Assembly: GCF_000807775.2 (NCBI RefSeq)
Contig: NZ_CP047385.1
Coordinates: 4,216,001 to 4,280,000, forward strand
Direction: 5' to 3'
Length of the DNA stretch: 64,000 nt
Origin: Pandoraea fibrosis
GTDB taxonomy: Bacteria; Pseudomonadota; Gammaproteobacteria; Burkholderiales; Burkholderiaceae
Shown: positions 42,402 to 51,415 of the stretch, one piece after another
Position numbering within the stretch: position 1 is the stretch's first letter
How the letters are laid out: each line of letters opens with the position of its first letter
Translations under genes and position numbers: made by a program
The notes under the pieces: generated by a model
Told to the model about the DNA's origin: nothing
Databases searched by the model: none
Seen by the model: the letters and a program-made list of their open reading frames with translations, nothing else

Positions 42402-43307
42402 GTGTCCGAAGTCACCGCGCTCGCGCAGCGCATCGATGCCCTATTGCCCCAGACGCAGTGCACCAAGTGCGGTTACGCCGGTTGCCGGCCGTATGCCGAC
42501 GCCATCGCCAGTGGGCAGGCCAGCTATAACCAGTGCCCGCCGGGCGGTGCCGAGGGCGTCGAGCGTCTCGCCAAACTGCTTGGCCGGCCCGTGATTCCTC
42601 TTAATCCGGAGAATGGCGTTGCACGCCCTCGTCCGCGCGCCGTCATCGACGAATCGCTGTGTATCGGCTGCACGCTCTGCCTGCAAGCCTGTCCCGTCGA
42701 TGCCATCGTGGGGGCGGCGAAGTTGATGCATACGGTCATCGAAGACCGCTGCACCGGTTGCGACCTGTGTGTGCCGCCATGCCCCGTCGACTGCATCGAC
42801 ATGGTGCCGGTCACGGGCGAACGCACTGGCTGGGACGCCTGGTCACAGACACAGGCCGACGACGCCCGCCGCCATTTCGAGGCGCATCAGGCGCGTCTCG
42901 AAAAAGAAAAGGCGCAGCGCGAAGCACGGTTGGCCGCGCGTGCGGCACGCGTCGCCCCCCATGCGCCGTCGGCGCCAAGTACGCCCGGTGCAACGCAAGA
43001 CACGCAAACCCAGGCAATGCCATCGCCGGTTTCATCCAGCAGCACACAGACGCCGACCGCGTCGCCGGTGGCCGACGAGGCCGCCGCGGCTGCTGCGCGG
43101 AAGCAAGCCATCATTCAAGCCGCACTGGAACGCGCACGTCAGAAGAAGGCTGCGCTGGCCGCCGAGGGGCTCGGGCCGAAGAATACGGAGAATGTCTCCG
43201 CCGCGGTACAAGCGCAGATCGACGAAGCCGAAGCACGTCGCAAGCGATTGGGGCTCGACGCGAATCCTGACACCACGCCCCCGGCCGCCCCTTCCGGCAA
43301 GGCCTAG
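42402..43307 (+). CDS. RnfB/RsxB-like polyferredoxin, orphan
   Basis: A 301-residue protein. The N-terminal Fe-S domain has C20-TKC-G-YAGC and a later Cys (QCPPGG), then two 4Fe-4S clusters: [14 protein letters not shown] and [14 protein letters not shown] (about residues 88-130). The N-terminal membrane anchor of full RnfB is absent. The C-terminal half (residues 150-300) is Ala/Arg/Glu/Gln-rich with disordered Ser/Thr/Pro segments. Start is GTG at 42402. Only nth follows, and no other rnf/rsx subunits are in the window. In E. coli nth is also linked to the rsx operon, so this may be its remnant. Confidence 0.9.
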   Translation: MSEVTALAQRIDALLPQTQCTKCGYAGCRPYADAIASGQASYNQCPPGGAEGVERLAKLLGRPVIPLNPENGVARPRPRAVIDESLCIGCTLCLQACPVDAIVGAAKLMHTVIEDRCTGCDLCVPPCPVDCIDMVPVTGERTGWDAWSQTQADDARRHFEAHQARLEKEKAQREARLAARAARVAPHAPSAPSTPGATQDTQTQAMPSPVSSSSTQTPTASPVADEAAAAAARKQAIIQAALERARQKKAALAAEGLGPKNTENVSAAVQAQIDEAEARRKRLGLDANPDTTPPAAPSGKA

Positions 43308-43359
43308 ACGAATCGCCACACGATCCGCTCCCGATAACAAGACAGACGCGCCACCCGCC

Positions 43360-44004
43360 ATGAACGACGCCAAACGCCGTGCCCTGTTCGAGACGCTGCA
43401 ACAGCTCAATCCGCATCCGACAACGGAGCTTGAGTACACGTCGCCCTTCGAGTTGCTGATTGCCGTGCTGCTTTCGGCGCAGGCAACCGACGTCTCGGTG
43501 AACAAGGCCACCCGCAAGCTTTACGCCGTGGCGAACACACCGGCGAAGATGCTGGCGCTCGGCGAGGCCGGGGTCTCCGACTACATCAAGACCATCGGGC
43601 TGTACCGCACGAAAGCCAAGAACGTCATCGCAACGTGTCAGTTGCTGCTCGACGTCCACGGCGGTGAGGTGCCGCGCTCGCGGGAAGCCCTCGAAGCGTT
43701 GCCGGGCGTTGGCCGGAAAACGGCGAACGTGGTGCTCAACACCGCGTTTGGCGAAGACACGATTGCCGTCGACACGCATATCTTCCGGGTGGCGAACCGC
43801 ACGGGCCTCGCCCCCGGCAAGGACCCGCTGGCGGTCGAACTCGCGCTCGAGCGCGTCACCCCGCGCGAGTTCAAGCACGATGCCCATCACTGGCTCATCC
43901 TGCACGGCCGCTACGTATGCAAGGCGCGCAAGCCCGAGTGCTGGCATTGCGCCATCGAACCCCTGTGCGACTTCCGGCCCAAGACGCCCGCACCGAAGGC
44001 CTGA
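43360..44004 (+). CDS. nth: endonuclease III
   Basis: A 214-residue base excision repair glycosylase and AP lyase for oxidised pyrimidines. The helix-hairpin-helix LPGVGRKTANVVLN carries the catalytic lysine, and the aspartate is in VDTHIFRVANR. The [4Fe-4S] ligands are C-X6-C-X2-C-X5-C in CKARKPECWHCAIEPLC. The start at 43360 (MNDAKRRALFE) fits the family. It is 52 bp after the RnfB-like gene and shares its transcript; a terminator follows. Confidence 0.97.
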   Translation: MNDAKRRALFETLQQLNPHPTTELEYTSPFELLIAVLLSAQATDVSVNKATRKLYAVANTPAKMLALGEAGVSDYIKTIGLYRTKAKNVIATCQLLLDVHGGEVPRSREALEALPGVGRKTANVVLNTAFGEDTIAVDTHIFRVANRTGLAPGKDPLAVELALERVTPREFKHDAHHWLILHGRYVCKARKPECWHCAIEPLCDFRPKTPAPKA

Positions 44005-44036
44005 CGCACGGCGCTCGCACCAACCCTGGAAACGAC

Positions 44037-44072
44037 AACGGGCGGTCCCGACATCGGGACCGCCCGTTTTGC
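44037..44072 (+). terminator. intrinsic terminator after nth
   Basis: ACGGGCGGTCCCG (44038-44050) pairs with CGGGACCGCCCGT (44055-44067), loop ACAT, followed by Ts. The stem is perfect over 13 bp. Confidence 0.9.
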
Positions 44073-44115
44073 TGGTCACACCTCGCTCAACACGTCGAGG
44101 CGCCGAACCTCCGGC

Positions 44116-44709
44116 TCAGATGATGCGAGCCGCCTCGTCGAACGACAGGCGCGGGTTGCGCGGGAACAGCTTGTCGTGATCGCCGTACCCCAGATTACAG
44201 ATGAAATTGACGCGCCACTCGGTGCCGCTGAAGAACGTGTCGTTGACCTTCTGCGCATCGAAACCGGCCATCGGACCGCAGTCGAGGCCCAGCGCACGGG
44301 CGGCGAGAATGAAATAACCGCCTTGCAGCGAGCTGTTCATGTGCGCAGCGCCGGCAGCCTTGGCAGCGTCGCCCGAGAACATCGGCACCATCTTCTCGGC
44401 ACCATTCGGGAACAGCTTGGGCAGTTGCTCGTAGAACTTCAGATCGAACGCGATGATGGCCGTCACAGGCGCCGTGCGGGTCTTCTCGACGTTGCCTGGT
44501 GCCATGCATTCGAGCAGCTTGGCCTTCGCCTGCTCACTCTTCACGAAGACGATACGCGCAGGCGTGGTGTTGGCCGATGTCGGGCCCCACTTCACGAGGT
44601 CGTACAGTTCGCGCAACGTATCGTCGCTGACCGGCTTGTCGAGCCACACGTTGTGCGTGCGGGCATCGGTGAACAGTTGGGCGATGGCTTCTTTGGCAAT
44701 AGTGCTCAT
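44116..44709 (-). CDS. rutE: malonic semialdehyde reductase RutE-like nitroreductase
   Basis: A 197-residue FMN enzyme of the nitroreductase family. The sequence [40 protein letters not shown] and [17 protein letters not shown] closely matches the RutE subgroup, which reduces malonic semialdehyde in the uracil degradation pathway. The other rut genes are not in this window. The start at 44709 (MSTIAKEA) is preferred over a longer upstream frame. It lies alone, minus strand, with an EamA gene upstream. Confidence 0.85.
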   Translation of the reverse strand: MSTIAKEAIAQLFTDARTHNVWLDKPVSDDTLRELYDLVKWGPTSANTTPARIVFVKSEQAKAKLLECMAPGNVEKTRTAPVTAIIAFDLKFYEQLPKLFPNGAEKMVPMFSGDAAKAAGAAHMNSSLQGGYFILAARALGLDCGPMAGFDAQKVNDTFFSGTEWRVNFICNLGYGDHDKLFPRNPRLSFDEAARII

Positions 44710-44800
44710 GACGATTGACCTCGGGTAATGAATGACAAACGATGCGCGATTGTACCGTTGCCGTACGACATGCGCTGAGGTGGCAAAAATCCTTGAGATA

Positions 44801-45745
44801 TCAAGAGTTGGCAGGCGCACCGCGCGCCGATAGCCAGATCACCCCGGCCAGAATCAGCACGCCGCCGCCAAGCTGCGCCACGGTGAGCGTTTCGCCCAGC
44901 AGCATGGCCGCGAGCAAGACCGTGACCACCGGCTCCAGCGTCGAGAGCATCGAGGCGCGCCCTGCCCCGAGACGCTGCAGACCGGCGAAGAACGTCAGAA
45001 TGGCGATGACCGTCGAACACACCGCGATGGCGACAAGCGCCGCCCAGCCGCCCGAGCCCGTCGGCCATTGCAGCGGCAATCCTTGCGCCACACGCACGAC
45101 CGCCAGCACGCCAAAGGAGACGGTGGCCGCCACACAGACGAGCGTTGCGGTGGCGCGGGCGTCGACCCCCTTCGTCAACCGGGCACCGACCACGATATAG
45201 CCCGAATAGATCAGCGCCGACGCCACGGCCAACGCCATGCCCAACGGCTGCCCGTGCCCGCCACCCACGGTGAGCGCGGTGCCGAGCGAGCAAAGCACGA
45301 GTGCCCCCAGCGTCACCGACGTCAGACGTTCATGCAGAAAGAGCGCCGCCAATATCGTCACAAACACCGGGTACAGATACAGCAGCAGCGCGACCAGCGA
45401 CGCCTGCGCGTATTGCAGCGCCCCGAAGAAGCACAACGACTGGCCGACGTAGCCGACACCCCCCATCAGCGCAATGCCAAGCGCCCGGCGGCGCGACGGG
45501 AAGCGCACCCTTTGCCACCGACACCAGACGAGCAACAGGATGGCGGCCACGAAGAAACGGAACAGCAGCATCGCGAAGATGTCCGCGCCGGACGCCGCGG
45601 CCGCCCGCGCAAAAATCGCCATGGCGCCGAACGCAGACGCCGACACGGCAATCAACGCCACACCGGCCCAGGCCGACGGCGGAGGGACGGGATGCATGGC
45701 AGCGATGTCGCCGGCGGCGGCCGGCACGCGGGGGCTTTGCGACAT
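44801..45745 (-). CDS. EamA/DMT family transporter
   Basis: A 314-residue inner-membrane protein with about ten hydrophobic helices in two EamA repeats. An example in the first repeat is [20 protein letters not shown]; the second repeat starts near residue 165. Such drug/metabolite transporters export amino acids, metabolites or toxic compounds; the substrate here is unknown. The start at 45745 ([13 protein letters not shown]) fits; the longer frame lacks support. It is on the minus strand and divergent from the DUF1841 gene. Confidence 0.88.
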   Translation of the reverse strand: MSQSPRVPAAAGDIAAMHPVPPPSAWAGVALIAVSASAFGAMAIFARAAAASGADIFAMLLFRFFVAAILLLVWCRWQRVRFPSRRRALGIALMGGVGYVGQSLCFFGALQYAQASLVALLLYLYPVFVTILAALFLHERLTSVTLGALVLCSLGTALTVGGGHGQPLGMALAVASALIYSGYIVVGARLTKGVDARATATLVCVAATVSFGVLAVVRVAQGLPLQWPTGSGGWAALVAIAVCSTVIAILTFFAGLQRLGAGRASMLSTLEPVVTVLLAAMLLGETLTVAQLGGGVLILAGVIWLSARGAPANS

Positions 45746-45902
45746 GATTGGAAAAATTGAGCGACAATACGGCCTGTTTTCATGCGATACCGGCGCGTTC
45801 CACCCACAACGGCCCGCCCGGCGCACTGCGGCGATCGATCCGCCATTGTAGTCATGGCATAACGTGCCGCAAGATGCACGACAAGAACCCCACGGAGTCC
45901 CC

Positions 45903-46334
45903 ATGTTCAATCCGAGCCGCGACGAAGTCCGGCAATTCTTCTGCACCACCTGGCAAAAGCAGCGCAGCGGCAGCATCCTGACGCCGCTCGAGACGATTGC
46001 CGCCGACTGGATCAACGAACATCCCGAGTATCACGACGCGCTGTCCGATACCGAGGAAGCCAGCGCGCGCGACTACTCGCCCGAGGCCGGACAGACCAAT
46101 CCGTTCCTGCATCTGTCGATGCATCTGGCCATCAGCGAGCAGGTCTCGATCGATCAGCCACCGGGCATCCGTGCCGCCTTTGAGAAGCTGACCCAACGTC
46201 TCGACTCGCCGCACGACGCGCAGCATCGCATCATGGAATGTCTGGGACAAACGCTATGGGAAGCACAACGCACCGGCCAGCCGCCGGACTCGGACGCCTA
46301 CCTGCAACGCATCGAGCAACAGGCGTCGCGCTGA
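45903..46334 (+). CDS. DUF1841 family protein
   Basis: A 143-residue cytosolic protein. The pattern FNPSRDEVRQFFCTTWQK, HPEYHDAL and NPFLHLSMHLAISEQVSID is the DUF1841 signature as I know it. No function has been assigned to the family. The start at 45903 gives MFNPSRDEVRQFF, with an upstream ATG 13 codons earlier that has less support. A terminator follows. Confidence 0.88.
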   Translation: MFNPSRDEVRQFFCTTWQKQRSGSILTPLETIAADWINEHPEYHDALSDTEEASARDYSPEAGQTNPFLHLSMHLAISEQVSIDQPPGIRAAFEKLTQRLDSPHDAQHRIMECLGQTLWEAQRTGQPPDSDAYLQRIEQQASR

Positions 46335-46415
46335 ACGAAGCGAAACGAGAATCGCCTCGCTAACGTTGCCCGCCAGCGAAGCCTGAACAAAGACAAAGCG
46401 AAGACAGAAAAGCAG

Positions 46416-46450
46416 ACGACGGTGGCCCTCGGCGCAACCGTCGTTTTTTT
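46416..46450 (+). terminator. intrinsic terminator after DUF1841 gene
   Basis: ACGACGGT (46416-46423) pairs with ACCGTCGT (46437-46444), followed by Ts to 46450. Confidence 0.85.
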
Positions 46451-46468
46451 ATGCCGACACCCGAACGC

Positions 46469-46882
46469 TTACTTCTTCGTCACGAGATCGCCGGGCAGCG
46501 ATTCGATATAGGCCGAAATGTCCTTGAGTTCCTGCGACGTGAACGGACGCGGCTTGCCATCCTTGCCGATCGTCGCGGGGTTGGACATGACCTGCGTCTT
46601 CATGATGGCGTTACTGCGGCCATACACCAGACTGGTTTCGTTCTGATAAGCCCGCAGCGCGTTATACACGTAGTCCGCATATTGCCCTGCCAGCTTCGGA
46701 TACTCCGGGGTGATCGGCGCGTTCAGATTGGCGCCGTGGCAGCTCGCGCACATGCCTTTGTCGACGAGCGCCTTGCCGTTGGCGATATTGCCGGCCGCCA
46801 CTGCCGAGCCGGTCCAGCCGGCGAGCATGGCGCCGAGCGCCAGGGATGCCGCCGCCGCGGCCTTTACCATCGAATGCTTCAT
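46469..46882 (-). CDS. periplasmic class I cytochrome c
   Basis: A 137-residue protein with a Sec signal peptide (MKHSMVKAAAAASLALGAML, cleavage about residue 30). The heme site is CASCH (MCASCHGANLNA), and the distal Met is likely in IMKTQVMSNPA. The start at 46882 has a good RBS (AGGAG). It ends next to the second cytochrome gene on the same strand (25 bp gap), suggesting an operon of two electron carriers. The partner oxidase is not identified. Confidence 0.9.
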   Translation of the reverse strand: MKHSMVKAAAAASLALGAMLAGWTGSAVAAGNIANGKALVDKGMCASCHGANLNAPITPEYPKLAGQYADYVYNALRAYQNETSLVYGRSNAIMKTQVMSNPATIGKDGKPRPFTSQELKDISAYIESLPGDLVTKK

Positions 46883-46907
46883 CGTGTTCTCCTCAGCCAC
46901 GCAGGTT

Positions 46908-47273
46908 TTACTTCTGGGGATTGACCGGTGTCGACGCCGTTTGCGCCGCGTAGTACGCGGCAATGTCGACGATGTCCTGATCGGTCAACGTGGCTGCGAT
47001 GCCATGCATCGTCTGGAACTTGCGATCGCCCTTCGCGTACTCCTTCAGGGCGTTTTCGATGTACTTCGCATTCTGTCCGCCGATCCGGGGCACGTGATAC
47101 ACCTCGGGAAATGCGGTGCGATAGTCGGGAATGCCGTGGCAGCCGATACACATGGCCACCTTGTCCTTGGCCGCGTCCAGATTGGGCTTGAGTTCAGCCG
47201 CGTGAAGCGCACTAAGTGACGTGAGCGACGTGCTGCCGAGCGCCAGCGCCATCATCGTGAGGAACTTTTTCAT
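46908..47273 (-). CDS. periplasmic class I cytochrome c
   Basis: A 121-residue cytochrome with a signal peptide (MKKFLTMMALALGSTSLTSL, then SALHAAE). The heme motif is CIGCH (MCIGCHGIPDY), and the axial Met is probably in FQTMHGIAA. Start at 47273. It heads a two-gene unit with the following cytochrome c. It is divergent from the MoxR gene. Confidence 0.9.
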   Translation of the reverse strand: MKKFLTMMALALGSTSLTSLSALHAAELKPNLDAAKDKVAMCIGCHGIPDYRTAFPEVYHVPRIGGQNAKYIENALKEYAKGDRKFQTMHGIAATLTDQDIVDIAAYYAAQTASTPVNPQK

Positions 47274-47554
47274 GGTCTTCTTGGGAACGTTTTTGGTTGG
47301 AATACCGGCCCGCAACACGCAGATCGTCGTCCCGACTCCAAGGCCGCCGACCTGTGAAAAAAGCAATCGATTGTAACCCACACCTTCGCCCTCGCAAACT
47401 CGGTGCTGACCCGCACAGTTCTCCGAAGTTTTCCCCCAAGCCCTTGATGCAAAGACAGATTTTGACTGTCCCAGCGAGGCTCATGCGCAATGTCTTATAC
47501 TGAACTTTTTCCCTGCCCGGCCGGTTGGCCGGCTGTTTGCGGACGGCACAGACA

Positions 47555-48397
47555 ATGCGCTTCGAAGGCTCTTCCCAGTACGTCGCCACCGACGACCTCA
47601 AGCTCGCCGTGAACGCGGCGGCCACGCTGCAACGACCGCTGCTCATCAAGGGCGAACCCGGCACCGGCAAGACCATGCTCGCGGAGGAAGTTGCCGCCGC
47701 GCTCGACATGCCGTTGCTGCAATGGCACGTGAAGTCCACGACCAAGGCCCAGCAAGGGTTGTACGAGTACGATGCCGTCTCGCGTCTGCGCGACTCGCAA
47801 CTGGGCGACGAACGGGTGCGCGACATCGCGAACTACATCGTGAAGGGCGTGCTCTGGCAAGCCTTCGAGGCCGATCATCCTGTCGTGCTGCTCATCGACG
47901 AGATCGACAAGGCCGACATCGAATTCCCCAACGACCTGCTGCGCGAGCTCGACCGAATGGAGTTCTACGTGTACGAGACACGCCAGTTGGTGAAGGCCCG
48001 CCATCGTCCGCTCGTCATCATCACGTCGAACAACGAGAAGGAACTGCCTGACGCCTTCCTGCGCCGCTGCTTCTTCCACTACATCAAGTTCCCCGATCCG
48101 GTGACGATGCAGTCGATCATCGACGTGCACTTCCCGAACATCCGCCGCGAGTTGGTCAGTGCCGCGATGGCGACCTTCTTCGAGGTGCGGGAGATCCCGG
48201 GACTCAAGAAGAAGCCATCGACCTCGGAGCTGATCGACTGGCTCAAGCTGCTGATGGCCGAGGAAATCGGCCCCGAAGCGCTGCGCAGCGCCGACAACAA
48301 GCTGGCGATCCCGCCGCTGGCCGGCGCGCTGCTCAAGAACGAACAGGACATGCATCTGTTCGAGCGCCTCGTGTTCATGAATCGCGCCAACCGGTAA
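47555..48397 (+). CDS. MoxR/CoxD-type AAA+ ATPase
   Basis: A 280-residue AAA+ ATPase of the MoxR group. Walker A is GEPGTGKT (LLIKGEPGTGKTMLAEEVA) and Walker B is LLIDEIDKAD. Sensor and arginine-finger segments are in TSNNEKELPDAFLRRCFF. MoxR proteins act with a von Willebrand A partner to help assemble or activate enzyme complexes. The VWA partner lies 13 bp downstream, consistent with this. The start is the ATG at 47555 (MRFEGSSQYV). Confidence 0.94.
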   Translation: MRFEGSSQYVATDDLKLAVNAAATLQRPLLIKGEPGTGKTMLAEEVAAALDMPLLQWHVKSTTKAQQGLYEYDAVSRLRDSQLGDERVRDIANYIVKGVLWQAFEADHPVVLLIDEIDKADIEFPNDLLRELDRMEFYVYETRQLVKARHRPLVIITSNNEKELPDAFLRRCFFHYIKFPDPVTMQSIIDVHFPNIRRELVSAAMATFFEVREIPGLKKKPSTSELIDWLKLLMAEEIGPEALRSADNKLAIPPLAGALLKNEQDMHLFERLVFMNRANR

Positions 48398-48410
48398 GCG
48401 CGCCACCGTC

Positions 48411-49586
48411 ATGCTGATCGACTTCTTCTACACCTTGCGCGCGGCGAAGCTGCCCGTCTCGGTCAAGGAATACCTGACGCTGCTCGAAGCACTACAGCGT
48501 CAGGTCATCGCCCCTTCGCTCGACGAGTTCTACTATCTGGCGCGACTCTCGCTCATCAAGGACGAGAAGCACTACGACAAGTTCGATCAGGCGTTCGGTG
48601 CGTATTTCAAGGGCGTGCAGCAAGTCGTCGACGCCTCGGGCGAGGTACCGCTCGAGTGGCTCAAGAAGCGCATGCAACGCGAGCTGTCCCCCGAGGACAA
48701 GGCGCGGATTCAGGCGCTGGGCGGCATCGACAAGCTCATGGAGCGGCTGAGGCAACTGTTCGACGAACAGAAAGGCCGTCACGAAGGCGGCAGCAAGTGG
48801 ATCGGCACGGGCGGCACGTCGCCGTTCGGCAATGGCGGCTTCCATCCCGAAGGCATCCGCATCGGCGGCGAGAGCAACGGCAATCGCACGGCGGTGAAAG
48901 TCTGGGATCAACGCACCTATCGCGACTACGACGACACCGTCGAACTCGGCACCCGCAACATCAAGGTCGCGCTGCGGCGCCTGCGCAAGTTTGCGCGCGA
49001 GGGTGCCGCCGAGGAACTGGATCTCGACGACACCATTCGTTCGACCGCAGCCAACGCCGGCTGGCTCGATCTGAAACTGGTGCCAGAGCGTCACAACAAC
49101 GTGAAGGTCCTGATGCTGCTCGACGTCGGCGGCTCGATGGACGACCACATCGCACGTACCGAAGAGCTGTTTTCTGCGGCGAAATCCGAATTCAAGCATC
49201 TCGAGTTTTACTACTTCCACAACTGCGTCTACGACTATCTGTGGCGGCAAAACCGACGCCGTCACAACGAGCGCTTCGAGACGTGGGACGTGCTGCGCAA
49301 GTACCCGAGCGATTACAAGCTGATCTTTGTGGGCGACGCCACCATGAGTCCCTACGAGGTGCTGCAAGCCGGTGGCTCGGTCGAATACAACAACAAGGAA
49401 GCCGGGGCCGTGTGGCTGCGCCGCTTCATCGACCGCTTCCCGCATCACGCATGGCTCAATCCGGAGCCCGAGGCGATATGGCAATATCGCCAGTCGATCT
49501 CGGTCATCCGGCAGCTCTTCGCAGGCCGCATGTATCCGATTACGCTGGCCGGACTGGAATCGGCCATGCGCGTGCTAAGCAAGTAA
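48411..49586 (+). CDS. VWA domain protein (CoxE-like), MoxR partner
   Basis: A 391-residue cytosolic protein. The N-terminal helical part is followed by the VWA domain, with the metal-binding segment VLMLLDVGGSMDDHIAR near residue 240. This is a DxGxS variant of the usual DxSxS MIDAS. It corresponds to the COG3825/CoxE-like family. It follows the ATPase with only 13 bp between and so is co-expressed with it. The client complex is not evident; carbon monoxide dehydrogenase genes are absent nearby. Confidence 0.93.
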   Translation: MLIDFFYTLRAAKLPVSVKEYLTLLEALQRQVIAPSLDEFYYLARLSLIKDEKHYDKFDQAFGAYFKGVQQVVDASGEVPLEWLKKRMQRELSPEDKARIQALGGIDKLMERLRQLFDEQKGRHEGGSKWIGTGGTSPFGNGGFHPEGIRIGGESNGNRTAVKVWDQRTYRDYDDTVELGTRNIKVALRRLRKFAREGAAEELDLDDTIRSTAANAGWLDLKLVPERHNNVKVLMLLDVGGSMDDHIARTEELFSAAKSEFKHLEFYYFHNCVYDYLWRQNRRRHNERFETWDVLRKYPSDYKLIFVGDATMSPYEVLQAGGSVEYNNKEAGAVWLRRFIDRFPHHAWLNPEPEAIWQYRQSISVIRQLFAGRMYPITLAGLESAMRVLSK

Positions 49587-49695
49587 GGCCTGACGCCAGA
49601 GATCATCGCCGCAATAGGCCACAGCCCGGGACGACCGGCCGCGTGCCTCGCCCCCTGCATCACAACAACAACGTAACGAGACACATCCTTCCACC

Positions 49696-50892
49696 ATGAC
49701 GTCCAGCACCACTCCCCTGCCACCGCTCCGGCCGTTGGCAGATACGTCGCCGTCCGCCATCGTCGCCGGCTTCGTGGCCATGATGACGGGCTACACCAGT
49801 TCGCTGGTCCTGATGTTCCAGGCGGGACAAGCCGCCCACCTGTCTGCGGCGCAGATTTCGTCGTGGATCTGGGCGCTCTCCATTGGCATGGGCGTGACGA
49901 CGATCGGACTATCGCTGCGCTATCGCACTCCGGTGGTCGTCGCCTGGTCGACGCCCGGTGCGGCGCTACTGATCACGTCGCTTCCGGGAGTGCCCTACGG
50001 CGAGGCCATCGGCGCGTTCATCGTCTGCAATGCCTTGATCGCGCTGTGCGGGCTGACCGGCGGCTTCGAGACGATCATGCGCCGCGTGCCTCCGGCGCTG
50101 GCGTCGGCGCTGCTTGCCGGCATTCTGTTTCGCATCGGACTCGAGATCTTTGTAGCGGCCCAGCATCAGACGGCGCTGGTGCTCTCGATGTTCTTCACGT
50201 ATCTGGTCGTCAAGCGCTTTGCGGCGCGCTACGCGATTCTGTTGGCGCTGATCGTGGGCACGGCGGTCGCCGGCGGACTCGGCCTGCTCGACTTCAGCCA
50301 CTTCAATATCTCGCTCGCCAAGCCCGTGTGGACCACGCCGTCGTTCTCGCTGGCGGCCACCATCAGCATTGCGATTCCCTTGTTCGTGGTGGCCATGGCG
50401 TCGCAGAACGTGCCGGGGCTCGCCGTGCTGCGCGCCGACGGCTACAAGGTGCCGGCGTCGCCGCTCATTTCGACGACGGGCATCGCGTCGGTGCTGCTCG
50501 CACCGTTCGGCTCGCACGGCATTCATCTGGCGGCCATCACCGCCGCGATCTGCACGGGACGCGAAGCGCACGAAGATCCAGCCAAGCGCTACACCGCCGC
50601 CGTGTGGTCGGGCGTGTTCTATCTGATTGCCGGCACGTTCGGCGCGACCATCGCGGCACTGTTCGCCGCCTTCCCGAAGGCGCTGGTGGTCTCGATTGCC
50701 GCCCTTGCGCTGTTCGGCTCGATCATGAACGGTCTGGCGAACGCCATGCACGACACCCGCCAGCGTGAAGCCGCGCTCATTACGTTCATGGTGACGGCCT
50801 CGGGTCTGACGCTGCTCTCGATCGGCTCGGCGTTCTGGGGCCTGATCGCGGGCGTGGTAACGCTCACGATCCTGCAATGGCGACGCGCATGA
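49696..50892 (+). CDS. benE: benzoate/H+ symporter BenE family protein
   Basis: A 398-residue inner-membrane protein with about eleven hydrophobic helices. The family wording is present near the N-terminus (AIVAGFVAMMTGYTSSLVLM), along with FETIMRRVPPALASALLAGI and the segment PFGSHGIHLAAITAAIC. BenE takes up benzoate with protons, though some members have other aromatic or unknown substrates. No benABC catabolic genes are adjacent. The start at 49696 (MTSSTTPLPPLRPL) is natural. Confidence 0.93.
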   Translation: MTSSTTPLPPLRPLADTSPSAIVAGFVAMMTGYTSSLVLMFQAGQAAHLSAAQISSWIWALSIGMGVTTIGLSLRYRTPVVVAWSTPGAALLITSLPGVPYGEAIGAFIVCNALIALCGLTGGFETIMRRVPPALASALLAGILFRIGLEIFVAAQHQTALVLSMFFTYLVVKRFAARYAILLALIVGTAVAGGLGLLDFSHFNISLAKPVWTTPSFSLAATISIAIPLFVVAMASQNVPGLAVLRADGYKVPASPLISTTGIASVLLAPFGSHGIHLAAITAAICTGREAHEDPAKRYTAAVWSGVFYLIAGTFGATIAALFAAFPKALVVSIAALALFGSIMNGLANAMHDTRQREAALITFMVTASGLTLLSIGSAFWGLIAGVVTLTILQWRRA

Positions 50893-50970
50893 GGCATCGC
50901 GAGCCGAGGTGATACCATTCGGCCCGCACCGTTTTTCTGAATTCAACGTAACCGCAGGAGCCGCACCACC

Positions 50971-51315
50971 ATGGCAGTGATCGAACCGACCCCGGTCTTC
51001 AAGGACAACCTCGCACAGATGGCCGCCATCGGCAGCATCGAGGGCATCGCTCGCATCGAGTTGCGCGACAGCAAGGGTGCGGTGGTGGCAACCATCGAGA
51101 ACGCCCCGGGCAAGCAAGGCTCGCTCGCCGTGTACCACTACCTGAAGCAGGCCTTCGGCACGCTCGACGCCAAGGCGGCCGAGCACGGCCTGGCCGTCTT
51201 CGGCGAACACACGGCCGACGCGCGCCAACGTCCGGGGGCTCACCCGAACGTCGACCGTCTGCTGGCCATCGTGGCAGGCAGCGAAGCGCTCAGCATCGAG
51301 GAAATCGCTGCCTGA
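50971..51315 (+). CDS. DUF2322 family protein
   Basis: A 114-residue cytosolic protein. FKDNLAQMAAIGSIEGIARIE, ENAPGKQGSLAVYHYL and FGEHTADARQRPGAHPNVDRL match the DUF2322 signature as I know it; no function has been assigned. The start at 50971 is the first ATG, with GCAGGAG just upstream as ribosome site. A terminator follows. Confidence 0.9.
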   Translation: MAVIEPTPVFKDNLAQMAAIGSIEGIARIELRDSKGAVVATIENAPGKQGSLAVYHYLKQAFGTLDAKAAEHGLAVFGEHTADARQRPGAHPNVDRLLAIVAGSEALSIEEIAA

Positions 51316-51342
51316 GTCCGCAACGTTCGTCGTACCCAAAAG

Positions 51343-51370
51343 AAAAGCCAGCCTCACGGCTGGCTTTTTT
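51343..51370 (+). terminator. intrinsic terminator after DUF2322 gene
   Basis: AAAAGCCAGCC (51343-51353) pairs with GGCTGGCTTTT (51358-51368), loop TCAC, with T-tract to 51370. It is bidirectional in form and could also serve the minus-strand gene ending at 51416. Confidence 0.92.
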
Positions 51371-51415
51371 GCATCCCCTGCGCACGCACAAGCAGCGCAG
51401 GATCGGTAGCGAACG

